The notes: a model not told the origin generated them from the letters alone. 64,000 nucleotides of DNA from Leptidea sinapis (GCF_905404315.1 NC_066283.1:868001-932000); one strand, 5' to 3'. Shown: positions 44,925-57,021, counted from the first letter of the stretch. Numbers and translations are program-made.

Positions 44925-45412
44925 AGGATTGTATGATTAATCATTGATTAAATTTAGTATGTATCGATGTACCTACCTATTTATTATGTCTGATCTAAAT
45001 GACTTGTCGTTCTCACTCTTTTCCTCAGGTTGATATAAAGTCCATCACACACAATTGATTAAATATGATTGACGCTATGCCAGGCTATGTTTTTGTAGTG
45101 TTTTACTTTCGATTGACGGATGACAAAGTCTGGCCTGTAAATAATTATAAACTAGGGATTGGGTATTCGTAGTGAGAGACGGGATTTGACCGCGAACCCA
45201 CTCCACTCACCCTGATGAAGGACCTCCGAATGGTCCTAAACTAGTCGGTACCAACACCGATGAGCTGTGAGTAAAGCCGATGTTAAATAAATAAAGTCAA
45301 TAATGGCTCACGAGAGTTTTAATAAGTAACGCATAAAAAAAGATTCGTTCCTTAAAAGACATTGCAAAATTGATTATTTTAGTTACTCTCACAGCATTAT
45401 GTCATATGGTAT

Positions 45413-45815
45413 ACGTAGGTCACACTAAAAGTTTTGCGTAACTTAAAAAAACAACATGTTATAAACCAAAATATTATGTTTATTACTTTTCAAAATACTC
45501 TCGTTTACATTTTAAACATTTTTTCATGCGTTCGAACCATTTTTTAAAACAGGAAGACCACAAATCTGAAAGCAGGTTTTCTACGTGCTGATTGAATGCT
45601 ATTATTGCCTCTTCGGAGTTGATAAAAGTGAAACCTCTCATAAAATCTTTGATTTTGGGGAAAATACAGAAATCACAAGATGCTAGGTCGGGGCTATGTG
45701 CAGGATGGGTGACGAGTTGTAATTCTTCGGAAGCTAAAAATGACTTTGTTTTGTTGGCCGTGTGTGAAGAAGCGTTATCATGATGTAGGAGAACGCGAAT
45801 TTTTGGTCGTCGTTC
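45413..45815 (-). mobile_element. mariner (DD34D) 3' half
   Basis: On the minus strand reads HHDNASSHTANKTKSF ... HSPDLASCDF ... PKIKDFMRGFTF. The two catalytic Asp are 35 residues apart, the family norm. The terminal inverted repeat ('gtcacactaaaagttttgcg') is present at the low-coordinate end. The 5' half is absent. Confidence 0.82.
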
Positions 45816-45834
45816 GTGTACTTATTTTTACACC

Positions 45835-46030
45835 TTTGGTTACGTTACTGGACTTTTAGTAGGGATACCTAATTTTTTGAAAATTTAATATTAGCCTATA
45901 ACACCCGGGAATAATGTAGCTTCCCAACAGTGAAAGAATTATTCAAATCGGTTCACTAGTTGCGGAGCCTATTCAATGTAAACAAACAAACAAACAATCA
46001 AATCTTTCCTCTTTATAATATTAGTATAGA
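45835..46030 (-). mobile_element. Helitron 5' part
   Basis: On the minus strand starts 'tctatactaatattataaag', continuing through 'gaaccgatttgaataattc', the same subfamily as the interior at 11.4 kb. Confidence 0.6.
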
Positions 46031-46040
46031 AAATTTAGTA

Positions 46041-46521
46041 TCTAATATATAAAATGCCCGTGTCCCAGTGTTTGTTACCAAACTCCTCCGAAACGGCTGA
46101 ATCGATTTGTGTTATATTTTGTGTGCATATCGTGTAGGTCTGAGAATCGGCCCACATCTATTTTTCATACCCCTAAATAAGGGTAACGCACCCCAATAAA
46201 TGTTTTTTTGACACAATCTATTTTTATCTTATTATGATTCAGCATAAAAAAAATCATATAACTTCAAATTTTCACCCGTCAACACATATTGTTGTATCGC
46301 GATTTTTATATTATTCTGTTCCATCCACAGATCCGCAATAGGGTTGCAAGATGGCAATCGAATACAATAATTATTGTAGTACCATACATTTTATGTACGA
46401 TATACGAGTATTTGGTAGGTCTGCGAATCGGTCGTCATCTATTTTTTAAACAACAATTTTTTTTAATTTCTTCCTTTATTTTTACTTTATATGGCAATAC
46501 AACTTTTGCTGGATCAGCTAG
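46041..46521 (+). mobile_element. non-autonomous Helitron, full length (481 bp)
   Basis: TC start after A ('tctaatatataaaatgcccg'), CTAG end before T ('ttgctggatcagctag'). Best complete example of this family in the window. Confidence 0.87.
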
Positions 46522-47129
46522 TATGTTCATAAAAATGGCAATAAAATTCAAAAGATACATAATATATGAAAGACGGCTAGGTAAACTCGACAAGTCATTA
46601 TTCGGAAATTGGATTGAGCGTACCTACTCTTTCATAACACCAGGAATTATTTTGTAAAATATGCTCCCTGTCAATGACGTTCTATATTATGTATAGAATC
46701 ATTGCTCCCTGTTGTTAACTATAATGAAATTGTTTCACAGCAGAACTGTCAAACCGTGCGTCAATAAATTCTCTCATAGAAAATATGTCCATACAAAAAA
46801 AAATTGAAAATAAAAATAATTGTGGATCCCAAATCGGAATACAAACTATCCTATCTCTCAAGTTGGATCAAACTGCACTCCATGAAGTAATCCCCATTAA
46901 AATCCGTTCATTAGTTTAGGAGTCCATCGCGGACAAACAACGTGTCACGTAATTTATATATATGTATTAAGATTAAGATGTCACGCAATTTATATATATT
47001 AAGATTATAATTATGAATAATATTTTGCAAATTTAAACAAACTGGGCAAATTGTAAATAGAGGTATTTATTAAGTATTGTATAATATGTAAAAGTTTTTT
47101 TTTTATATTTGGTTGAGTTCTCGTAACAG

Positions 47130-47307
47130 GCTTCGTCATGCTCGCTTAAATGTCACTGCTTGTGGTGGCGACATGGGACGGGTCGTTTCCGTTCCTAAAA
47201 TATGGTCGAAGCTGGCGATGGCTGGCCTATGCGACATGCTCGTGAACGGGCGTTACTTGTGGTGGCAGGATGATCCTGTTACAAGAAACTCTGCTTCAGA
47301 TTATTAA
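47130..47307 (+). CDS. unrecognised terminal-exon-like segment (about 59 aa)
   Basis: A long pyrimidine run and 'tcgtaacag' acceptor precede a frame that ends at TAA (47305-47307). It is GC-rich against an AT-rich background and encodes RHARLNVTACGGDMGRVVS, then KIWSKLAMAGLCDMLVNG and YLWWQDDPVTRN. The frame is also open upstream of the acceptor (from about 47104) but without an ATG. No family recognised; it could be a last exon, a retrotransposed fragment or LINE remnant. Confidence 0.35.
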
Positions 47308-47309
47308 AA

Positions 47310-47639
47310 TTAAAGTTATTATATTTTTTATAATGGCTAATCAAATGTTTGCATAATAACCTTTATTTATTTACGGTGCATCACTTTACCTATATTGTAA
47401 TTGAAATGATTTAAAAGAGGGGCAATGAGTTTCATACATATCTTTTACGAAGTGGCGGTACATTTGATAAGTAAAATAAACTTTTGACATTGTGTGTGTG
47501 TCAAACAAGTGTCATTTCCGTGACCTACATGAATAAAGTGATTTTGATTTGATTATTCATTTGCTAATACATATAATTTAGTGTTTATAATTTATAAAAC
47601 TATAGTGTGAATTATACAAAATATAAAAGAAGTGTGATT
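47310..47639. other. AT-rich sequence, nothing identified
   Basis: No recognised feature apart from possible 3' flanking sequence of the preceding frame. Confidence 0.3.
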
Positions 47640-47736
47640 GTTACTAATGAATACAACTAGCGCCATCTCTTATCAACTAGCAAGCAAAAGATCAATACAG
47701 TTTATATGGCAAAACAAAGTTTGCCGGGTCAGCTAG
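47640..47736 (+). mobile_element. Helitron 3' fragment
   Basis: Ends 'aagtttgccgggtcagctag' (CTAG at 47733-47736). Confidence 0.65.
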
Positions 47737-48030
47737 CTTATAAATAAAAAAGTTATAAGTTCCTATTTTAAAGCTTATTAATTTATTAATATTTGTTACT
47801 AATAAATTTTAATTGACATCGGGTATGGACTAAAACTGTCTACTTAATGTTAATTAAGATTTTGTTTGCAAGAGGTTATTATTTTGTTGTGAGGGTGATT
47901 TCTTTCAAACTTATACATTTCTAGTAAGTATATAATATAAGGACGATAATATTGAGGTTTGCAGCTTTCTCTCTATTTAATATTTGCTTACAAAACACTT
48001 ATTATTTGTAAGCAACTTACAACAAATAAT

Positions 48031-48405
48031 CACGGACTAGTAAAAAAATAAGAACTCCGTGTCACCTTACATAGCAGGTTAGCACCAAAACAAGCCGATT
48101 AACGTGTAAATACATAGCCCCACGCACACACTTACACTACTACAGGCCGATAGGCGGTCATTATGAGAATTGTCATCGTCTGTGACAGATCAGTTTGCGT
48201 CTCAATAAAATATTTTAAAAAAGCTGTCGTGCGTTGTGAAAAAGTGTAAAAACAATAACATAAAAGTATTTGTGGCCATATATGATTATTTGAGGGAGAA
48301 AAAATTGTGTGACTGGTATACCCCGTAACCGCACACACACTAGCATAAAGTTGCTTCACTTGCTAATATCACGGCGCGGAGTCCTTCTTTTTTTACTAGT
48401 CCGTG
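48031..48405 (-). mobile_element. MITE family M, copy 3 (375 bp)
   Basis: Inverted relative to the other two. Ends 'cacggactagtaaaaaaa' and exact complement 'tttttttactagtccgtg', flanked by a perfect 8-bp duplication caaataat (48023-48030 and 48406-48413). Best-preserved termini of the family. Confidence 0.93.
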
Positions 48406-48413
48406 CAAATAAT

Positions 48414-48895
48414 TTATTTCTTGTAAAATCAAAATGCATCAGTGAGGTAAGTGCGATAAATATAACGAATATGCTCATTAAAATACCAATTGTGGTAAAA
48501 GTTACATTGTACCCACAGACAAAAAAAAATGCATTAAATTATACCGTACCAGAACAAATATATTTATAGCTTGTTAAATTCGTCTGCACGTGGTCTGTTC
48601 AGAGGAGAGGCGCCATCGATGACTCACGATTGATGAAACCATCGAGCGATAACCAGCACCGGAGTGAGGATGTTGGACGTTCCCATGGCTATCAGCTTTC
48701 GGTTCCGGTTCAGCTCAAGCTATCTCCTTATATCCGTTTCATAATCTCGCGCATGTTTTAGTGCGATATTTCAGAACGTCATAATTTATTGTTTTACGTT
48801 AAAGGAAAGTTTTATACTTTGTTTTCTATTACTGACTAATAAACGGTTGAGCATGTGTTTCTCTTAATGCCATTTGAACACCTCCTCACGGGCCT
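48414..48895. other. sequence with no recognised feature
   Basis: Contains a moderately GC-rich part (48590-48730) without a recognisable frame or repeat. Confidence 0.3.
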
Positions 48896-48899
48896 TCAC

Positions 48900-51277
48900 T
48901 TACTTTCCGCGGTAGATTTCTTTGTAGGTATGTTGGGAATGTTCCGAAGGCGAAACTCGTTGCCCTGTCAGTAGACGCTCAAAGTATAGGAGTGGTAGTG
49001 CCATGTTGGGCCCTCACGGAGACAACCGAATTGGGCCGGTACGCCCGGAGAAATACCATTCCCCCACTCTAAACCGGCGTAAAATAGCAGCTATGCCGCT
49101 GTGTTTCGTCCGTTGAGTGGGGTATCCGAGGGCATACACCCCCCCTCCCAAATACAAATGGCAGCACGGACTAAAAATAGACTACTCCAGGACGGTACCA
49201 GGCTATGCAGCCCTGGAGAATCCGTCCCTGGGCGTCCACAATAAGGGCCTTTACCTAGTAGTGGTTGCCCAGGCTGCCCCGCGTATTCTGGAGGGGGCAA
49301 ATCTGCGCTGACTCGGGGCAAACAGAGCAGGAGGCTTAAACCACCCTCCTCCACACTCGCTGTGGACTTTTGCAACATCAGGGGGTTTCACTCAAATTTA
49401 AATGCCGTCCACTTTCATCTGGAGACGTCGAAGCCGGCCCTGCTCTTTTTAACCGAGATACAGATATCCTCCCTGGCTGATTCATCTTACCTTTCATACC
49501 TGGGGTATAATTTGGAACACTCCTTTATACCACGGGCTGGCGTGTGCGTTTACGTCAGGGAGGATGTCTGTTCTCGATGCCTGAGTTTTCTTGAAGGACA
49601 GGACCTATCCGTCAGCTGGCTGCGTGTAGACTGCGATGACCATCCGCGAATCTACGCATGCCTGTATAGGTCCCATAGCGATAAGGCAGAGACTGACCGG
49701 CTCCTCGAACACATCCAAATGGCGCAGATCCCCACTGCAGAGATCGTGTTTTTTGGCGATTTTAACGCCCACCACGCCGAATGGCTAGGCTCACGTACCA
49801 CCGATCATGCAGGGAGATCTGTTCACGACTTCGCCTTAGCATATGGTCTGACGCAACTGGTTATTGCGCCAACGCGAATCCCAGATGTGCAAGATCATAC
49901 ACCTTCACTGTTGGACCTTCTGTTGAACTCACATCCGGACGGCTACCTAGTTTCTGTTGACCCTCCACTGGGATCGTCGGATCACTGCCTGATCCGGAGC
50001 ACCGTGCCGATCACGCGCCTAACACGGCCCCGATTCTTAGGCTGTCGCCGCGTGTGGCACTATAGGTCAGCAGAGTGGGACGAGATGCGGTGCTTTTTTG
50101 TATCCTACCCGTGGAGGGAGATCTGATTTTCGCTGGGAGATCCAGATGCCGCTGCTGACGCTGTTGCTGATGTGGTACTGCAAGGTATGGAACTCTTCAT
50201 TGCATCCTCCTCTGTGCCTATCGGTGGGAGGTCCCAACCATGGTTTGACCGCTTCTGCAAAATGGCCTCTCGCCGAAAGCAGGAGTGCTATCAGGCTTGG
50301 GTCAATGCGATGGTATCTAAGGATGTGAATTCCAGTGAACTTAAAAAACACTTCAATCATGCCTCCAGGTCCTTCAAAAGAGTTATTGCTGACGCGAAGT
50401 CTAAGCAGATTGGCAGAATTGGCGAGAGACTTGCACGCCTTCCCTCGGGAACTCGTGCGTTCTGGTCGCTCGCCAAGGCTGTCCAAGGAAACTTCTGCCA
50501 GCCAGCCATTCCACCGCTGCACAGGGATGATGATTCGCTGGCCCATGACGTGAAAGAGATAGCTGATTTCCTGGGCTCCCTCTTCGTGTCCAACTCGACT
50601 CTGGATGACCAAGGTGCACCACCACCGCATATTCCGCGGTGCGAGTCATACATGCCGGAGGTAAAAATCCGGCATGGCGCCGTGCTTAAGGCACTTCTCA
50701 CCTTGGACATTCACAAGTCGAGCGGGCCCGATGGCATTCTCCCGATAGTGCTGCGGACATGTGCTCCAGAACTGGCGCCGGTCCTAACTCGTCTTTTCCG
50801 GCTCTCCTACTCATCAGGCGTAGTCCCGAAATTATGGAAGGCGGCTTAAGTGCACCCGATCCCTAAGAAAGATGTACGCTCAGATCCGTCCAACTACCAC
50901 CCTATTGCCATTACCTCCATTTTCTCCAAAGTAATGGAGTCGATCATCAACCGCCAGCTCTTGGGATACCTAGAGGGGCACCAGCTGATCAGCGACTGCC
51001 AGTACGGTTTCCGTCAGGGTCGCTCAGCTGGTGATCTTCTTGCATACCTCACCCATAAATGGACGCAAGCGGTTGAGTCGAAGGGAGAGGCGTTGGCGGT
51101 GAGTTTGGACATAGCGAAGGCCTTCGATCGGGTGTGGCATAAAGCGCTTATAGCGAAAATGCCATCCTATGGGCTTCCCGAGAACTTGTGCAAATGGGTC
51201 ACTAGCTTTCTGGCTGACGGGAGCATCAAGGTTGTTATCAACGGTGCATGCTCCGACTTAAAACCCATAAACGCTTG
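48900..51277 (+). mobile_element. jockey-like LINE, 3'-truncated, with two nonsense codons
   Basis: After a 5' region (to about 49270), one frame runs to 51277 with apurinic-type endonuclease motifs (VFFGDFNAHHAEWLGS near 49.75 kb, GSSDHCLI near 49.98 kb) followed by reverse transcriptase (NYHPIAITSIFSKVMESI, QYGFRQGRS, SLDIAKAFDRVWH). Only two in-frame stops interrupt it: TGA at 50124-50126 and TAA at 50847-50849. The copy ends before the YADD box, exactly where the poly-A tail of the opposite-strand LINE begins. LINEs normally lose 5' ends, so a 3' loss here is unusual. Confidence 0.88.
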
Positions 51278-54200
51278 TTTTTTTTATGGAATAGGAGGAC
51301 AAACGAGCGTACGGGTCACCTGGTGTTAAGTGATCACCGCCAACCACATTCTCTTGCAACACCAGAGGAATCATAAGAGCGTTGCCGGCCTTTAAGGAAG
51401 GTGTACGCGCTTTTATTGAAGGTACCCATGTCGTATCGTCTCGGAAACACCGCACAAGGAAGCTCATTCCACAGCTTTGTAGTACGAGGGAGAAAGCTCC
51501 TTGAAAACCGCACTGTGGAGGACCCACACATCCAGATGGTGGGGATGATATCCTAACTTGTGGCGTGTCGTGCGAAGGTGAAATTCGGCGGCAGGAATCA
51601 GGTTAAACAGCTCTTCGGAACACTCCCCGTGATAAATGCGCTAGAAGACACACAATGAAGCGACGTCTCTACGCAACGCCAAGAGATCCAGCCGTTCACA
51701 GAGCACTGAGTCCCCGACAATTCGAGCTGCTCTACGTTGCACGCGGTCAAATGGATCGAGCAGATACTAGGGTGCGCCAGAGCAGAGATGACAGCAATAC
51801 TCCATGTGTGGCCGGACCTGCGCTTTGTAGAGCACTAGAATGTGGGCCGGCTTGAAGTATTGCCGTGCTCTATTGATGACGCCCAGCTTCTTCGAAGCCA
51901 ATTTGGCTTTGCCCTCCAGATGGCCACGGAATTGGTAATCACTCGAGATTTCGAGATCCAGTATTTCGATAGTAGGCGCGGCTTTAAGAGAAGTGTTCTC
52001 GAAGAGCAGTGATACGACAAATGGGGGTTTTTTTAGTGATAAACGCACAAACTTGAGTCTTCTGGGGACAAGGTTCTCTCTTGAGAAGGTCGCGGAACCT
52101 TCTCAAGAGAGGACTCGATAGAAGACACAAGTTTCTTCCGGCACTGGTTGACGATTTCCCGAGAGAGACCTGCATGACCTGTGTATACGGCATCACAAGT
52201 GCTGTCGTCTGCATAGCAATGTATGTTGGAGGTGTCCAACATATCATTGATATGCAGAAGAAACAGCGTAGGAGATAGCACACAGCCTTGAGTCACTCCA
52301 GCATTCACGGGCTTCGGGTTCGAGCAATATCCATCGACAACGACCTGTATGCTACGCCCAGTGAGGAAGCTGGAGGTCCACTTGCACAAGCTCTCGGGAA
52401 GCCCAATTGATGGAAGTTTGGAGAGGAGCGCCTTATGCCATACACGATCAAAGGCCTTCGCTATATCCAGGCTAACTGCCAGGCCTTCCCCCTAGCTTTC
52501 AATAGCCGCCGCCCATCTATGTGTTAGGTATACCAGAAGATTACCTGCCAACCGTCCATGGCGAAAGCCGTACTGTCGGTCGTTGATCAACTGGTGACCC
52601 TCTAGGTATACTAAAAGCTGGCGGCTAATTATGCTCTCCATGATTTTGGAGAGCAGGAAGGTGATAGCAATAGCCCTGTAGTTCGCCGGATCCGAACTGT
52701 TTCCTTTTTTTGGATCGGATGGACAAGGGCTGACTTCCATGAGTCAGGAACTACGCCTTTCGAATAAGAATGCCGGAATAAACGCGTTAGCACCAGCGTC
52801 AACTCAGGGGCACACGTTCTAAGCACGATTGGAGAAACGCCATCCGGCCCGCTCGACTTCCTGACGTTCAACGAAAACAGAGCTGGCCTAACAGTTTTCT
52901 GTCTGAACTGTACTTCAGGCATAGAGCTCTGACGCCGCGGGATGGTCGGCGGTGTTTTTCCGTTGTCGTCAAGAGTCGAGTTGGAGGCGAAAAGAGCGCA
53001 CAGGAGCTCGGCTTTCTCTTTTGCCGTATGGGCCAGGGTGTCATTCCTCATATGCAACGGTGGCATAGACGGCTGGTTGAAGTTACCAAGAGCAGCTTTC
53101 GGCAACGACCAGAACTTGCGTGTTCCGGTCGGGTAACTGGAAAGCTGCTCGCCGATTTTGATGACGTGCTTAGACTTCGCACGGGCGATTTGCCGCTTAA
53201 ATAATCTGGAGACACGGTTATATTTCCTCTTAAGAACTTTGCAGTTTGGATCCTTTGTGCCCAGCGCCGCAACCCAAGTTCGATACGCCTGTTTTTTGCA
53301 GGCAGATGCTGCTTTAACTGACGCATCAAACCAGGGCTGTGATCTGCCACCGATCGGTACTACAGAGCTTGGTATAAAAATATCCATGCCCTGCAGTGTC
53401 ACATCGGCTACTGCAACGGCGCAGACACTAGGATCATCCAAAGGGAAACAAACCTTGCCCCAAGGGTAGGATGCAAAAAAGGAACGCATCCTATCCCAAT
53501 CTGCTGACTTATAGTGCTAAACGCGGTCGCTGTTGGTCTGCGACGTTGGCGTCGGATGGGCACTACACTCCTGACCCGACAATGGTCGGACGTTCCGAGA
53601 GGGGCGTCGACAAAGACCTGGTAACCATCGGGATGTGTAGTCAGCAGAAGATCTAATAAGGACGGCATGTTATGGCTATCCACATCCGGGAGCCGCGTTG
53701 GTGACTCAACCAATTGGGACAGACCATACGCCAATGCAAAATTATGCACAGATCGCCCTGCGTAGTCTGTGGTACGCGATCCAAGCCATTCGGCATTGTG
53801 CCCGTTGAAATCACCCAAGACTACGATTTCAGCGGAGGGGATCTGTGCAAGCACGTTGTCAATTGCCGCTTGAACGCAACCCATGAGATGATCGGTTTCT
53901 GCGTTACCACTATGGGACCTGTAGACACACGCATAGATACGGACGCGGTCCTCTAAATCTACGCGTAGCCAGAGAGTAGACAGGTCCCTACCCTCAAAAT
54001 TGCCGAGACGGCGACAGCAGATATCCTCCCTAACGTACACACATACCCCGGCATGAGGCAAAAAATTGTGCTCAATTTTGTACCCGGGGTACGTTAAGTA
54101 TGACGTATCTCTAGGTCGAGATATCTGCGTCTCCGTAAGGAAACACAAGGCTAGCTGCGCCGTCTCAAGGTGGTGGTGGACGGCGTTTAAATTGGAGTGA

Positions 54201-54710
54201 ATTCCACAGATATTGCAAAAGTCCACGTTGAGCGTGGAGCGGGGTGCCGTGGTGTTACTGCCTCGTTTGTCCTCGGTCATGCGCGGTTCTGTGCCCACCC
54301 CAGAATACGAAGGGCAGCCCGAGCGAGAGTGCTCGGGGATGGATTCTCCGACTCTGGTAGAGCCGGTACCCTCCTGGGGTAATGTCTTTTTACGGACCGC
54401 TCTCATATTTTGTTGGGGGTAGGAGGGGGAAGGGATGGCCTCCGGTCCTCGACACTAACCTATGCGAAACCTAGCGGCACCAGGCCGCTACTTCACGCCG
54501 GTATTCTGTGCAAGTGTGGTAATTAACCCGGACGAGTCTGGCCCGATTGTGCTGACGTCATAAGACGGCAGCGTGACTCTCCCACTATTGTGCTTTTTAT
54601 CGCTACCGATAAATAGTACACGCTAAATTCTACTAAAAAAAACGCTAAAGGCTACTCAAGTCCTACGACTTGAGAGGGGCTTCAAGCCAAGCTTGATGGC
54701 AGTAGCTAGC
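51278..54710 (-). mobile_element. jockey-like LINE, near full length, frameshifted
   Basis: Same family as the plus-strand copy. Read on the minus strand: 5' region (to about 54410), endonuclease (VVLGDFNGHNAEW, TSDHCRV) in a 332-codon frame, reverse transcriptase pieces (RQYGFRHGR, SLDIAKAFDRVWH, GCVLSPTLFLLHIND, CYADDST at about 52215-52204), a C-terminal domain and the 3' tail, ending in an 8-base A run at 51285-51278. At least three frameshifts and a TAG (52490-52492 region) make it inactive. It is joined directly to the plus-strand copy, tail to tail. Confidence 0.9.
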
Positions 54711-54863
54711 CAAAAAAATGCATTAATTGAATCTTGTTATAACGGTCTTCTTCTAAATTTTAATTTTAAAATTTAACTAAATGTTCCATAAAAAGTATCA
54801 TATAAGTAGAGTATGATATACTACTTCAACTGATTCTTGCATTTATTATTTTCTTTAAATCGC

Positions 54864-55172
54864 TTTTTTTTTGAAGGGAAGAGACAAGCAGGACGTTCAG
54901 CTGATAATAATTGATACGCCCTGCCCATCACAATACAGTGCCGCTCAGGATTATTGAAAAAACCAAAATTCTGAGCGGCACTACAACTGCGCTCGTCACC
55001 TTGAGACATAAGATGTCAAGTCTCATTTGTCCAGAAATTACACTAGCTACGGCGCCCTTCACACCAAAACACTATAATACTTACACATAACTGATTCACG
55101 GCAGAAAAAGACGCCGTTGTGGTACCCATAATCTAGCCGGCATCCGGTAAAATTTGCAAAGAAACCTCCCAC
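54864..55172 (-). repeat. SINE-like ~320-bp repeat, copy 9
   Basis: Inverted, nearly full-length copy from its A-rich tail (poly-T 54864-54872) to 'aacctcccac'. Confidence 0.87.
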
Positions 55173-55332
55173 ATGTTCTAACTAATAAATTTACTTCGGA
55201 ATATGTTTATTTTAAACGTAAACGTACGGTTAATATTACTCCAAAACATTGTTTTTACAAAAAAGTAGAAAAAAAAATAACTTCGGGTGGCTGTCTTAAT
55301 TTTTTAGTCATCATTATTTAATAATTATTATA

Positions 55333-56642
55333 CAGGGTGGGCCAAAAGAAGTCATCCGATGTTGTTTGGCTCTCTTTTTTTTCTAAATGAAAAACTTCGA
55401 TTCTGTTTTTTGATTATGTTTATTTGAACCTTTAGAATTGTATTGGTCAAGTCAAGAAGATGATATCGGCCAAATGGGCGCCGTCACAATTGATTGCCCT
55501 ACGGTCTCGTTTTATGGCATTATTCATCACTTCAGCGATAACTTTGGGCGACAGATTCTCGCACTCGTGTCGAATGTTGTCCTTGAGGGCTTCCAGAGTC
55601 TCGGGCTTGTTCACGTAAACACGGGACTTCAAAAAACCCCACAAAAAAAGTCTGAAACGGTTAAATCATGCGATCTTGCGGGAAAGTGCAAATTGCCAAA
55701 ACGAGAGATGAGGCGACCCGGGAACGGAATATCGGTTGTGGCTCGCGTAGTGTGTGCTGTTGCTCCGTCCTGTTGGAACCACATGTCCTGCAGGCCTAAT
55801 TCGTCCAATTGCGGCAGAAAAAACTCGGACAACACGGCCCAATAGCGCGCAGCGTCCACTTTTGTCGTTTGGCCAGCGGCGTTCTCGAAAAAAATGGCCC
55901 GATGACTCCTCCAGCGTGAACAGCGCACTATGCAGTCACTTTGAGCAGGTGTATTAACTCCTCGTGCATCACTCGTGGATTTTCGGTGCCCCAGAAGCGA
56001 TAGTTTTGTTTGTTCACGTAGCCGCTGAGGTGGAAATGAGCCTCATCGCTCATTATGATTTTGGTCGAAAAATCGTCCACTCCTTCCTCGAGATTAAGGG
56101 CGGCTTGGGCGTAGGTTATGCGCGTTTGGCGGTCGTCAGGCAGCAGGTGATGTACGGATTGGACTTTGGACGGGAACATGCGCAGGTCTTTGATCAAAAT
56201 TTGCCTTAGGGACGTCCGGCTGATGGCTAATTGCGTGGCACGTTGTCTGGTCGATGTTTCCGGCAACAGCTAGACATCCTCGGCAACAGCAGCGATATTC
56301 TCAGCAGAACGAGCCTTTCGGGGCCGGCCACTCTTGGCATCGTCTCGCGTGGTCCCATACTCTTCAAGGTTGGAGGCCAAACGGCGCAGTGTTTGCGCAG
56401 TCAGTGTCAGATGGCCGAGGAATCAGCGACGGAATTTGCGCTGCGCCAACAACACAAACGAATTGTTACGCAAAAAATAGACACAATTATTCCGCGTTCT
56501 TGGGGAGTGTATCGCTCCATGGCCTGTTCACTTGTATTCTGCATCTGTCTAGTCCATAAATGTCAAAACAGATTTGACATTGGCGGCCATTTGCAAAAAT
56601 GAGAGCATTTTCCAATAGGGTGATTTCTTTTGGCCCACCTTG
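55333..56642 (-). mobile_element. Tc1/mariner-superfamily transposon with intact ends, coding region broken (1310 bp)
   Basis: Terminal inverted repeats 'cagggtgggccaaaagaa' and 'caaggtgggccaaaagaa' sit inside TA on both sides (55331-55332, 56643-56644). On the minus strand the transposase starts MERYTPQERGIIVSIF at 56520 and continues in three frames: a helix-turn-helix part, MSDEAHFHLSG (first Asp), WFQQDGATAHT (second Asp), LTVSDFF (third Asp), WGFLKSRVYVNKPETL, stopping near 55447. At least three frameshifts or stops, so it is dead, but both ends could still be recognised by a related enzyme. Confidence 0.9.
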
Positions 56643-56649
56643 TACCTTT

Positions 56650-57020
56650 AAATACGTTTCGTGGTCACCCGCCCTCGCTCTGTGAGCAGGGTCACTGACA
56701 TGTATTAACACCATACGATCGCAAAACTCTGTATCTATTCTGTGGGTCTATGAAGAGTTTCTTTATCTGGGGCTGAATCCTGGATTCAGATCGTAACTTA
56801 TCATAAAATCGCATTTACATCCAAACCAAACAAGAATTCTTTAGTTCAATTGGTTGAGGTTATCAGATTATAAATTCATGGCATATTAAATAACAGCTTG
56901 TTATTTTTGTGATATAATTGATTCGATTTTACAAGTCTCAAATCACTCAACAGAGTGAAACGTGGTTATACCCAGAGTACAGATGGAAACCTACTTACGA
57001 TGTATAACTATGCTGCTAGA
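56650..57020. other. sequence with no recognised feature
   Basis: No gene or repeat identified. Confidence 0.35.
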
Positions 57021-57021
57021 T

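Larger units (their letters stand above)
45240..46975 (+). repeat. segmental duplication, copy B (~1.74 kb, fuller)
   Basis: Colinear with 42645-43610 and nearly identical over shared blocks. It holds a fuller mariner fragment, a Helitron 5' end near 45.85-46.03 kb, and a complete-length Helitron (46041-46521). Confidence 0.9.

Noticed and set aside
42645..46975. Paired similar open frames (43028 and 46289) considered as a duplicated gene
   Set aside because: They are Helitron sequence within the segmental duplication, with no codon character of their own.
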